Assembly (NCBI GenBank): GCA_902728285.1
Contig: CACVBU010000486.1
Location: forward strand, 314,530 to 378,529
Source: Clytia hemisphaerica
Taxonomy: Eukaryota; Cnidaria; Hydrozoa; Leptothecata; Clytiidae
Direction: 5' to 3'
DNA length: 64,000 bases
The translations under genes were made by a program, and so were the position numbers. Shown here piece by piece: positions 45,829 through 57,800 of the stretch (within the stretch, counting starts at the first letter, position 1; every line of letters begins with the position of its first letter). The notes beneath the pieces are model-generated. The model was not told the origin of the DNA. It saw only the letters and a program-made list of their open reading frames with translations, and searched no databases.

Positions 45829-48800
45829 ATGCCAAGGATTGACGAAAGAAAGAGAGAGTATGATGTTTTAGGGCTCGATACCACAGCTACCGAAGGTACA
45901 AAAAAGTGAACCATTTTCCTTTGTTTACTTCTGTAATTAACTTCCCTGTTTATAGTTTAGTATAGTTTGAAACCTGATGTCAAGATTTACCATGGTGAAT
46001 ATCATATTTAAACTATATTTCACAGTAGACCATCTTTATCTGGTGTCCTCTAGAAAAAAAATGGCCTGATAAAAAAAAACAAAGATCAACAGATGATCTA
46101 CCGTGCCGCGGAGTCGGGTAACTTGCATCAGTGGAGGCTAACATGCATAGCCCTCAAATGAATGACCTGTCTAGGCATTAAAATACAAAGTTAAATCAAA
46201 ACAAAAATGGTAGAGTAGAGATGCGAGCGAAGCTCTGCGTAGTTCATATTTGTTTTGAAATTTTGCTGCTTTGATTGGTCAGTCATTTGATGGCTACAGT
46301 ATTCATGTTAGTCTCCACTAATGTAAGTTACCTGACTTCAGGGTATGTGTCAGCAGACTAACTTTTTTGAAAGTCTTGCCATGGAGCCCAGGAACTTTAG
46401 ACTTGTTTCCTGACAGTCTTGGGTTAAAAAGTGTCAATGGTTGTTGCCAAGTTTTGAAATTCCAAGATCCAAACGGAAGACAATTTTAAAGAATCTAAGT
46501 TAGCTTGGTATAAAAATACCATGTGTTTCCATTTCGAGATGATGCGTCGTAAGTCATCGATGACGCAAGACTATCTTGGGACTATCTGACAAAACATTGG
46601 ACAACAATTTGGCCACCTCCAAAGTCATTTGATTTGAGTTAATGAACAGTGTATTAAAAAATACATGATTTCTATTTCGCACAGAGTAGGCTTTTAAATC
46701 TTTGACACGCCAATGTTTGGAACGAAGAAGACCAAATTAGTGGCAAAAGGACGGACTGTTTGATGTCACTCTCGCGGCAGAAAGTTACACACTCGTTAAT
46801 TGTTAATCCCATCGGGCAATAGGCAGTTAGGCGACGGGTGTTCTCTAATTCTCCAATCGGTGTCCGGTCATTTTGAATGAAAACAAAAAAGTTAAAAAAG
46901 GTGCGCTATCAGTGAAAGTTCTCGTGACATGTTATGACAAGTATGATTGATAAACTTGGTTGAGTTATGAAAACAAATTTGAATTGAGGAAATTAAGTTG
47001 GCAGGTTTCATGAGTTTTCCTGTGGTATATATAGTTTGTTTGGACTGCGGGTCGGTTCAGGGTTATGCAATCTGGGGGAGGCTGAGTGTTGGACGTCCAT
47101 AAAACATGTTTAAAGTCGCTGCGCCTGTCGCAAGTCAGGGACTCCAGATTGCATTGGTTGGGTTTTTGAGTGGGTTTTGGTGTTTGTGTTTTTCTGCTTG
47201 GCTTTTTAAACTTTATATCTATTGGTTTGTTGGTTCTTTTTCGCATAAAATTCTCATTTCTTGACAGGATGTTTGACTGGTTTGATTTATATATTTAGAA
47301 AAATTCAAAAAAATGGAAAAAAAACAACGTATAATTATAAAAATATTAGTGCCTTTTTATGTTTCATCTTTATTTTATTTAGTATTTTCAACACTTTCTC
47401 TCCTTGAGGTCAGATCTCTGATCTTCACCATATATATATATGAAGACTCCACGGATTGGGGAACATGAAGAAATAGAAGAAAAACTAAAAATTCACCCCC
47501 TAGAAAACATTTTGTTCAATCGCAAACGCTCGTGAAAGCACCGGTTTGTGTAAACAGCAGGTTACAGGTCGCAGGTTACAGGTTACAGGTCGCAGGTTAC
47601 AGGTCGCAGGTTACAGGTCACAGGTTACAGGTCAACAAAGTGCAGACCAGAAAAAAGATAATAAGATCATAACATATACATAACATAACATCAATACATA
47701 ACGCATTAAATTACAAAAAAGTAATACATGTTATTTAGATATTATAAAATGACAATTGAATAGAATAACAACTTAGTGACACTTACTTACAAAAATAATG
47801 ACAAAATCATAAAATATGATACCTAACAAGACAAAAGCACGAAAAATATTTATCATGCAAAATGTGATGTGGATAGTGTGAATGGATATAAAATGGCACC
47901 AATCAGAAGCTTGTGGGGTCCCTAAGAGAGTGGTTTTAGAAGGATGAAACTAATTAATCATTCAATTGTTATTTTAATGACTTAATGACAATTTTTTACA
48001 AAAATATTGACAGAATCACAAAATATCATGTCTTACAAGAGAAAAACACCAAAAATATTTAGCATACCGAATGTGATGATAACAATATGGCTGGATATAA
48101 AATTACACCAATCAGAAGCTCGTGAGTTCTCTGAGAAGGTAGTTTTAGAGTGATGTGTTTTATTATATGTAACCATCATATAACATTAAAAACATTACAA
48201 TATGTAATATACCTGTTATACGTATAATATGGTTTCAAATATTTTCTGGTCTGCGTTATACACGGCGCAAACTGCAAAGGATCAATAAAAGCACATGGTT
48301 AAATTTTGATGTTTGAAATGGTTTTATATGGATGAAATTGCTTGAGAATTATGTTTTTGACAATTCTTTGTGTTTTCCAAACATTTTCCTCTGCAATGAC
48401 ATTGATTAGAGTCAACCTGTCATCACTGACCTGTAACCTGTAACCTGTGACCTGTAACCTGTGACCTGTAACCTGCGGTTTACACAAACCGTGAAAGCAC
48501 CAAAGATTTTGTTATCCAATCACGGCAATATCAGTTGTTTTATTTTGTCCAATCAAAAAATTGCCATTTGATTGTTTGAAAAGAAGTATCCAATCATTAT
48601 GAAGGTAAAGCGCTTTCATCCAATCAGAAAGGATTCTTTGAAAAATAACGCTCACATCAAAAGATTCAACCCTTAGACAGTTTGTCAAACTAGACCTAAC
48701 TCTTCATGCAAAAATTTCGGAAAAAAACATGTTTGGACTTTGTACCGTAACTTGGTCTAATGTCGACATCCCTCCTCTAAATTCGACACCCTTTTCTAGA

Positions 48801-51800
48801 GCTGAAAAATTAAAAAAAGGTCGAAATTATTTCATTTGCTTAGTTGTAAGGGAGGATAAATCTTTTTTCAATCACCGATTCCGATTTTCATATTATTCCT
48901 ATCTCTAAAGAAGGGTGTCGAAATTAGAAGACGGATGTTGAGATTAGACCAACTTACGGTACCCTATGCTGCATGCAAGCACTTAGGCTAAAGACCCGCA
49001 ATTAAGCAGGACAAAGATCAGTTTTTTGAAGTTTGCAAAAAAAACGCCACATAGAAGATCTTTCAAACCCAGTACAGTATGTGAATAGAAGGCAGTAAAA
49101 AACAACTTTTCTATTTTTCCTTTTTTTTGCAAAAGTTCTAGGAATGAAAATAAAGAGATAATGATAACTGAATACTATCCACCACTGACAATCTGCAACA
49201 CTATCGTAACGCTAGGATCGCTTAGCGTGTTCTACGCTTGAGAAGATGATTGACATATTAAAGTTTTTCAACTGTACCGCAGGAGCTCGCAGGCGTTCTT
49301 CGAGCATACTCGGCTCAATCCTCGGACCGCGCTCTAAAAAAAATGGTAGACTAAGCTGTAACAGATCATTTCGATGGAAGTTGTTGGAATGTTTACAAGA
49401 CTCTTGACAGAAAATCCTTTGTTTTATTGTCAATGATGACAGTGCTCTTATTAATTTTGTTACATCTGACATATTGATGTTTGTAAGTGCACTTTATAAA
49501 ATCATACTCTGGTTTTAATGTTATTAGATGCTGTTTTAGAGCTTTAGAGCTTATACTTACTTCAGTATACTTCAGTTTGATTCGATGATATTCGTCTGTC
49601 CAGCTCGTTGAGCCCAACACGTGTAATTTGATCGAAAAGAGCATTTGATTCAGCCAATACTGTTGAAGAGTTTTGGACCCTGTACAGCTAAGCTCTCACA
49701 AATAAATTTGTGAAAGCTACGTTGTTCGATTGTTCGTAGTTGGCATTTTCGACCATGATGGCTTGTAGTTGAAGACGAGACACCACCTTTTACAGTGCCG
49801 TCTCCTTCAGTGTGGCTGAAATTTGGTACTATACCCTCTAGTATCGACCAAATATAAATAATTCCGTATCTCTCCCTCCTCCTTTGTAGAGGAAACATTT
49901 TCAAAATTTTCGATTCTTCCCAATAATCAAAAGTACTAAGGCCTTTGATTTTATTGAAGAAGTTCTTTTGTACAGATTCAATCTGTTCAATTTGGTGGGT
50001 GCTGTTTGGTGACCAAAGCTGAGAACAGTAGTCGAGGTGAGGGAGAACTAAGGATTTCCATAACGTTATCATAACATCACTGCTTCTGTTGTTGAGTGTT
50101 CTCAAAATCCAACTAGAAATGTCCTTAGCTTTTGCTATCATTTTATTGATGTGATCTGTGAATGAGCAGTCACTATTCATCCACACTCCAAGATCTTTGA
50201 CAGAGTTTTTGTTTTCAATTACAGTTTTGTTGTTAGTGAAATAGGTTGATAAACTTTTTGATTCAGTATCTTTACTGTATTTCAAATGTTCGAATTTACA
50301 ACTATTTAGTTTCATTTTATTGTTCTCAGTCTAATCATATACTATGTTGAGATCATGTTGCAACTTGAACGTGTCAATTATTCCTTGGATTTCTTTAAGC
50401 ATTCTAGTATCATCAGCAAAGCTTGCAAGGATTGAATACCGGATATTATCATCAATATCAGAAATCATCGAAGAAGAAACAAAATTGGCCCAAGTACTGT
50501 TCCTTGAGGTACTCCTGATATGACAGTTGCACTTTCGGATTTGAAGCCATTTACAACAACAGATTGTTTTCTGCCTTTCAAAAACGATTCAATCCATTGC
50601 AATAGCTTTCCTTTGATCCCGAGCTGAGGTAATTTATGTAGCAAAATTGCATGATCAACTTTGTCGAATGCCTTACTGAAGTCCAAATAGATTATGTCGA
50701 CATAAATACCTCTCTCAAGGTATGATAGTATTGTATCATAATGTTCAAGGAGTTGACTCAAACAAGATCTACCTTGTCAAAAGCCATATTGGGAGTCATT
50801 AAAAATGTTATTCTCTTCTAGATAATTAACATAGTTTTTCCGCACAATCTTTTCAAAGGTTTTCATTATGTGCAAGGTTAGTGACACTGGCCGGTAATTT
50901 TGGGCTTCACCTTGGTCCCCCCCACCTTTGTAAATAGAAATGATATGACTGTCTTTGAAGAGATGTGGTGTTACCCCGTTATCAAAACACTCTCTCCAGA
51001 TTGTACAAAAAGGAGTTGCTAGTTCTTGGCTACAATTTTTGAGAAAGATAGCAGAAAAACCATCAGGTCCTGGTGCTGCATTTTTGGATATTGTTCCAAT
51101 CTCCTCAACAAAGTCCTCTTTCGTAAAATCAATATCAGTCAAAACAAAATCACTGTCTTTATCATTATATTTTGCGTTTTCGAGTGGTGTACTAAAGACT
51201 GATTGGTACTGTTTTTGAAGAATGTCTGCCATCTTTTTACTGTCAGACACATAATTGTTTGTTGTTTTATCTATTAAAGGACCAATTCCAGGTTTGGTCG
51301 TACTGTGTCTTTTAGCATAAGAAAAGAAATATTTTGGATTTAGTTTGATCACTTCACAAGCTTTCTTTTCTGCAGTTGTAGTACTCTTCCTGTATGAGGT
51401 TTGTAAATGTTTTTCAATATCAACAAGTTGGGTTTTGACTTTTTTAATCTGAAAACAGTTTCTTGCTGAGATCTGCTGAGATGAATCTTTTTTCTAGCTT
51501 AGAACGCCTCCTCATTAGAATCCTCCTTTCTCTCGGAATTCTTTTATTTTTGTTCATTTTGTAAGGTTTCCTAATTGGAACAAATTTTTGACGATTTTTT
51601 CGCATATTTTCAACAGTTTTTCTAATTTTTCTACAGATTTTAATTCATAAAACTCATTGTCCTAGTCAATTTGAGACAGTTCATTTTTTACAGATTCCCA
51701 GGCAATTTCTTCATGATAGAAATTGAATTTTTCAAATGAGTTAAGCTAAGGCTACACTGATAGTCTTTTCAGGCGGCTGCAATGCAATTGTTGCATTGCA

Positions 51801-54800
51801 GCCGCCTAAAATTGTAGCTGTCTAGCCATCTAAAAAAAGGAACCAGGAAAAACGTGAAAAACATTCGAATTACAAAACATTCGAATTGCAAAACATTCGA
51901 ATTACAAAACATTCAAATTACAAAACATTCAATTTTATCAAAAACATTCGAAAGTTATTCAAAGGGACATATAGTGATGCAGCAGCCTGATGATTCAGGC
52001 TCCCGCTACAGAAATTATAAAGGGAGCGACAGTATAGTTTTGTTGGCAATGGTTGGTCCAGAATATGAGTTTCTTTATGCTGATGTTGGTGCGAATGGAC
52101 GTAATTCAGACGGCGGTATCTGGGACCAATGCAAGTCAAAACAATCGCTTGAGGATGGATCTCTCAATTTACCTCCTCCACAGAATTTGCCGGGACATAA
52201 GATGAAGGTTCCTTTTGTCGCGACTGGAGATGATGCATTTCCCTTAAAAAACTATCTAATGAAACCCTATCCTCAAAAAGGCTTATCAGTTGAAAGGCGC
52301 ATTTTCAATTATCGCTTATCGCGGGAAAGGCGAATCTCTGAGAACAGATTCGGTATCTTGGCAAATAGATGGCGTATTTTTCGTCGACCGATAGCGCTAG
52401 GTCCTGAAAAGGTAAAGAAAATTACCTTACCTACGATCGCATTACATAATTGGCAGGGAAGCTCGACATCAGTTGGGAGGATTGATCTACACGCAGGATT
52501 GATTGACCATGAAACTGGCTCGGGTGAACTTATCGAGGGGTCTTTGAGAAACGAAGTACCAAGTGGAACCTATTTTTCACTAGAAAACGATCGACATGGA
52601 ATTCGTTCGACCAACATAGCTAAATCAATTAGAGAAGAATTTACAGACTATTTCAATTTGGAGGGAGCTGTCAATTGGCAATGGAAGTCGGCTAGAGTTG
52701 ACATTTAATCAATCACTATGGACACCTTTATTTTATTCTGTTTAACCAAAACGTTTTAAAACTCAATGAACAATGAAGTATAGATCATGTAAAGACACAA
52801 TAAGGATTGTTTGAAACTGAGCTATAAACTTTTACATTTATATGAACAAATAAAGTTTGATTTCTTAAAAATATAACATACCCTTGGAAAAGGTATGTAG
52901 GAGATCTAAAGTGAAGTAGATGATTCTGTTCTTTCTCGCTTATATAGACTACCCTTGCCGGACCTCATACTGACTATTGTATTTTATATAAAAGATTTAT
53001 CTCTGATTATTAGCATCGATCCCTCCTGTTTATCATATTATTCTAAAATTCCAAAGACCACCTCTTATTAGACCCTCCCACATTAGTTTTCCAAGAGTAG
53101 TAGACTATAAAGTTAAACTTGTAGTTAGAATCATTATATATTATTATAAACAGTAGACTCGACTCGTTATACCTTAAAATGGGAACTTATATATATAAAT
53201 AGAGTTTGAATTTCAAAAATATAATTATTGGATTTGATAAAGTTTGATTCTAAAACTCTTTTTTCATGTCATGGTGCGGATATTTTGTTTTTATTGTTTT
53301 GCTTGTTTGAACTCGAGGCTGAAATTCTTACGGCAATCGAAAGAAATATAAACAAACGGAGGGGACCGCACCATCGTCCGCACGGACCATACGGTACTGT
53401 GGGGTCTTCTGGCTGCTTTTTTCAGCTTTTAGTCGCACAATTAACCAAACCAATACCGGTCTCATGTTTAATGTACTCCAAATCGCTTGGGGGGTCACAT
53501 ATGATCAAAGTCTTTTTTTCTTCGTCTGAAAGTTTTTTTTCTGGCTGGAATGTCTGGCTTGTCACTATCTACTAAAAAACAACTCACAATCTTTTTACAA
53601 CTTTTTCAAAAAAATATTCAATTACAAAACATTTGAATTACAAAACATTCGATTTTCGAAGGTCCGACGTTCGAATGACATAATAAGATTGGAATGTCAG
53701 ATACATCGTCAAAAAAATTGCAGATTCTTCTGCAACAAAATCAGTTCAAACTGATTTTGTTGCAGACACTTGCAATTTATTCTGCAATATTTTTATTGCA
53801 TTGCAGAGCAATTGCAGAAAAAATTGACGCGCTACATTTTGCAATTTATCGCGCGCTTGTAACGCAATGCTAATTGCATTGCAGCCGCCTGAAAAAACTA
53901 CCAGTGTAGCCTTAGCTTTACTTGGAATTTTGTTGTTTGTTTCAGTTACTGTTTCTATAGTTAAGTTTTATGAATGTTAATATTTACAGATGAATGGTGC
54001 GTTATGTTTGAGTTCGTTAGGATGCATGAGTAGCTATGTACTAATTCATGGTTGTTTGTCCATACTACTAAGTCAAGTGTATTGCCATCTTTGTGTGTTT
54101 CCTTAAGGATACACTGTTGTAACGTAAATTCATTTGCAAGTTCACTTAACAGATATAAACAGCTAGCCTGCTAGGAAATCAAACTTTCAGAAAAACCAAC
54201 ATCAGTCATCTACAGGATGTATTTGGAACAACAAGGTTGAGAGTTACCTGAATCAAGTTCAAGTTCCCAAGACAATAATTTATTTAAACTTGAAAACTTA
54301 AAATGAGACAAAATGACTGATTACAAAAGTGTAGCATCAACCAACCAAATTTTGTCATTCAATTCATTCAATGTGACTAACTATTAGGTACTCTAAGGCT
54401 TGCACCAGTGACTGCTTTGAAGGTGACCATAACTAGTAGCAGTAGTCCAAGTGCAGATTTGAATAGTTTGAATGAATTCCAGAGAGTGAGCCTCATTGAT
54501 TTATCCCTCGATTTGAAAGTTCTGTAAATCCAGGTGTATAAACCCTTGACTTTGACAGTGATCATTTGAATATGCATTTTGTAAGACAGGTTGTTTGAAA
54601 GTAGGACATAAAGGTCTTTCACTGAACTTTTTATTTTGATGGGCTGCTGAACATCTGATTGGTAGACTGATGGTACTGTTAGTTGAACATTTTTTCAAAC
54701 TTTTTCCCATCAAGCTTCATATTGTTGTCGGATGTCCAATTGTAAACAGTGTTGAGATCCTTTTGAAGTAAGTTTGCACCTGCAGCACCAGGTAGTACAA

Positions 54801-57800
54801 CAAATGGCCTTCATCAGTCTTGTGTCATCAGCAAATGATGAGAGGATAGAGGGTTTTCATTGATGTCACTGATCGTTTTTCTTGTGTATTCATCTGTATG
54901 CAAACCAAAGTGCCAACATTATCAATGAATATCTTTTCAATCACTGCAAAATACGGCTAGAAATTTCAGACACAGCTTGTAAATAACCAACAAAACACTT
55001 TGACGACAAGATTGTATCAATACAAGCACATATGGCACAAAATTTTCCATTTGATTTCATAAAAACACATCAAAATCTCAGAAGAGGTTTTGTTTGCCAT
55101 CTTGGATCAATTTTCGTATCCAAATCCCTATGGTAAAAATGTCCCGCGCTTAGTATCGGCTATCTAGGCAAACCAAAACAAGTTACTGTGGTTGAGGATA
55201 GCTTCTTTTTAAAGGGGGATCTGGTCTATCTGGTAGACAAAATCAAGAGTAAAAATTAAAGGAACCGCAATTTGTCAAGATGTACATCATCAAGATACAT
55301 TTGCCTAAAAGTATTTTGCTTTGGTTTTATCTCTCAGGACTAGATATAAATGCATAAATTTTATTGTATTATTTTCAACATGATTTTTATTTTTCAGTTG
55401 ATATCAAAAAGGCTTTCACCAGACTTGCAATAAAATTTCATCCAGATCTTAATTTCTTAGGAAGTAAAGTAAGTCATCTTTTTTCAAATCAACGAGGTTG
55501 ACCCATGCTACTGGGGGAATCAGATACCACTACAAGAGTGTAGGGAGGTATGCCAGATCTTTACCCTCTAGAATTTAATATAATTGCTGATACCTACAAG
55601 CACAGTGTCAATGATGACTGGTAATGCACAACTCCCCTAGAACCCTAAAAGAATCAACAATAATCCAAGGAATAATAGATTCAACGCAATATTCTCTTGA
55701 ATTCTCTGGATTTGACTGGAAGCTAATTTGAAAAGGGTGTAATTAATTTTTTTCATCAAAATTTTCCTATTTAGAGCGTTGATCAAGAAAAGAAACAGAA
55801 GTACCAAGAAACCTGTAAAGCATACAAGAAAATAATGGCAGGATTATCTCAAAATTGTATGATTTCATTAACTTTTTAAGAACTTTGATGAAAAATTGTG
55901 TACCTGGATTTTATAGTAAAATCATTTTTATTCTAGGTGTTTCATTAGAACCTAAGTTTGTTTCCAATTTTATATTAAGTTATTTCAATATTTCCCAGAA
56001 GTTTAAATGTTAACATAGAAAATAATGTCAGCCAAGAATTGTCTCATCACCTTCTTCAGGCAGCAATTATTCTCAACTTTTACCAGTGTGTCATTTCTTA
56101 TGGAATTTCCTATATCTTTTTCAGTTGATAGCTGCAATATTGCTGATTGGAACAATGACAAAAGTGACGAGGTTTGTTTTTTAATTTGGGTGCAAATAAA
56201 CTTTAATTAGGCTAAAGACTGGATAACACTAGGCTTTTTATGTCTTTTTTGGAATTTCCATAAAAAAAAAGGTGAATTGTCAAAGCAGGGTTTAGTACAA
56301 CTTCTTTCAAGATAATTGAAGGTATCACAGGGTATCATTAGACTATAAAATCGTGTAAACATTCTGTTATATATCTTATAAATATCTGGTAATCTTTTGT
56401 TTTAGATTTTCTTCAGTTTACTTGGAGAACTCATTCAAAATAGCACAAGAACAAATGAACTATTCACACTGTTATCAGCTCAAGCAAACAGCAAATCACA
56501 ATTCCAAAACGATAATGAATATAGGTATATCATAAACATGTATTTCTTAGAATAGCTTCTGTAATCTTTGAGAGGTCTTTTGAGAGGTTTTGTGCTTTAG
56601 ATAAGGGTAATAGAAAAATTAGAATAGTGGCCACCCTCAGGTAATCTCAGAGTAGACCCTGAGACTTCGACAAGGCTATTGCTCTGTCAGAAGTTTTTCA
56701 TGCGAATTCGAGATGCAAATCAAGTGCAAGTATTATGTCCTCCAAATCTATCTATACATAGGAACCAAGTAAGGTTTTCAGTTAAGTTGGCAATACAGTT
56801 TTAAATTTGGATGGTCTATTATGTGATTAATCTTAAAAGTCAAAGAAAATAAAGCTCTCATTATAGACAATGATGTTTTCTCAACAATATCTGATAATAT
56901 TATTACCTCTATTACCTTTCGCCATCAACAATAATTCTCGTTGTTACCATGTAATATGCCAGTTAATTATTATTATAATGTATACATGTTTTTAAGGCAC
57001 ATGATGGCCTCTGAGAACCGGACCTTGATTGTACAATTGTCTTTTCCCGAATATTTTTGGATGTTTTTTCCAAGCTTCGTTGAGTCTTTCTTTGAAGATT
57101 TTGACAGTTTTTGTACATCACATTTTCTTAGATGTAAAGAAGATGCGATGGAAGATGATGAAGACGACGAAGAAGCTGAACTTAATAAACTTGTCAATAT
57201 CCTAAAAGTATGATTATTTTCTTTTCATCCCATCCTATTATGTTGAAAGCAATCAATAGGCAGGGCTAGGTCTGCCAAATAACTTTAAGAGGGCTTTTCT
57301 GCTGCTTTCCAACAAAAAGGCTGTTTGGATAGATGGAGGATCTTAAAAAATCAGCCTTTGTCAGTTTTCCCTTTTGTCTATTCTCTGTTACCAGCTTTTC
57401 CTGGAATTGGCTCATGAGATTATTTTCTGATTTTTTCACAACAATGTAAAATGGCCAAAATGTGATGGAGCTCTTTTTTAAGAATTGATATGGTTGTTTC
57501 GCTGTCCTTTTTTGAATGTAAGTACTTTCTTTTTGTGTAGAACCGGTTACAGAATGGAAAATCAGTACCTGCAGGAATCACACAAGAAAAGGTATTCTCA
57601 AATTAACAAATTTTTTTTCATGATTTTGCTAAAATGAAAATTTTTGTGACTTTTTAAAACTAAAAATTATATAATTTTAAAACAGCTTAAATTTTTGTTC
57701 ATCTTTTACGTCAGTCTTATTTTTGAAGATCAACCCTCCTTTTTTATGTCCAGTTAATTTTTCAACCTGTTTCAACATGCCAAATTGTTCAGGCTGGAAA

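Larger units (their letters stand above)
48728..54190 (-). mobile_element. non-LTR retrotransposon (LINE), decayed and interrupted
   Basis: The minus strand encodes a reverse transcriptase between about 51480 and 49650. It has NAAPGPDGFSAIFLKNCSQE, YRPVSLTLHIMKTFEKIV, IIYLDFSKAFDKVDHAILL, ISGVPQGTVLGPILF and SFADDTRML, with catalytic Asp residues in DFSKAFD and FADD kept. In-frame stops near 50777 (TGA in GF-QGRSC) and 50328 (TAG in YD-TENN) and a frame change near 49650 show decay. On the far side of the Harbinger insertion, 53920-54180 encodes a C-terminal endonuclease-like stretch (KDGNTLDLVVWTNNHE), so the same LINE continues there. The motif order suits the Jockey/CR1/L2 assemblage. The 5' end is not clear. 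A second 3' copy lies at 35121-36762. Confidence 0.7.

Noticed and set aside
47564..48480. GGTTACAGGTCGCA arrays as telomere-like repeats or a CRISPR array
   Set aside because: Units are contiguous without unique spacers and occur inverted at both ends of one element with a target duplication, so they are transposon ends.
49212..49644. Two small minus-strand ORFs as independent genes
   Set aside because: They continue the LINE's C-terminus and 3' UTR after a frame change (shared with 35121-35477).
53228..53575. 115-aa ORF inside the Harbinger element as its second (Myb-like) gene
   Set aside because: No Trp-spaced Myb/SANT pattern or other motif on either strand.
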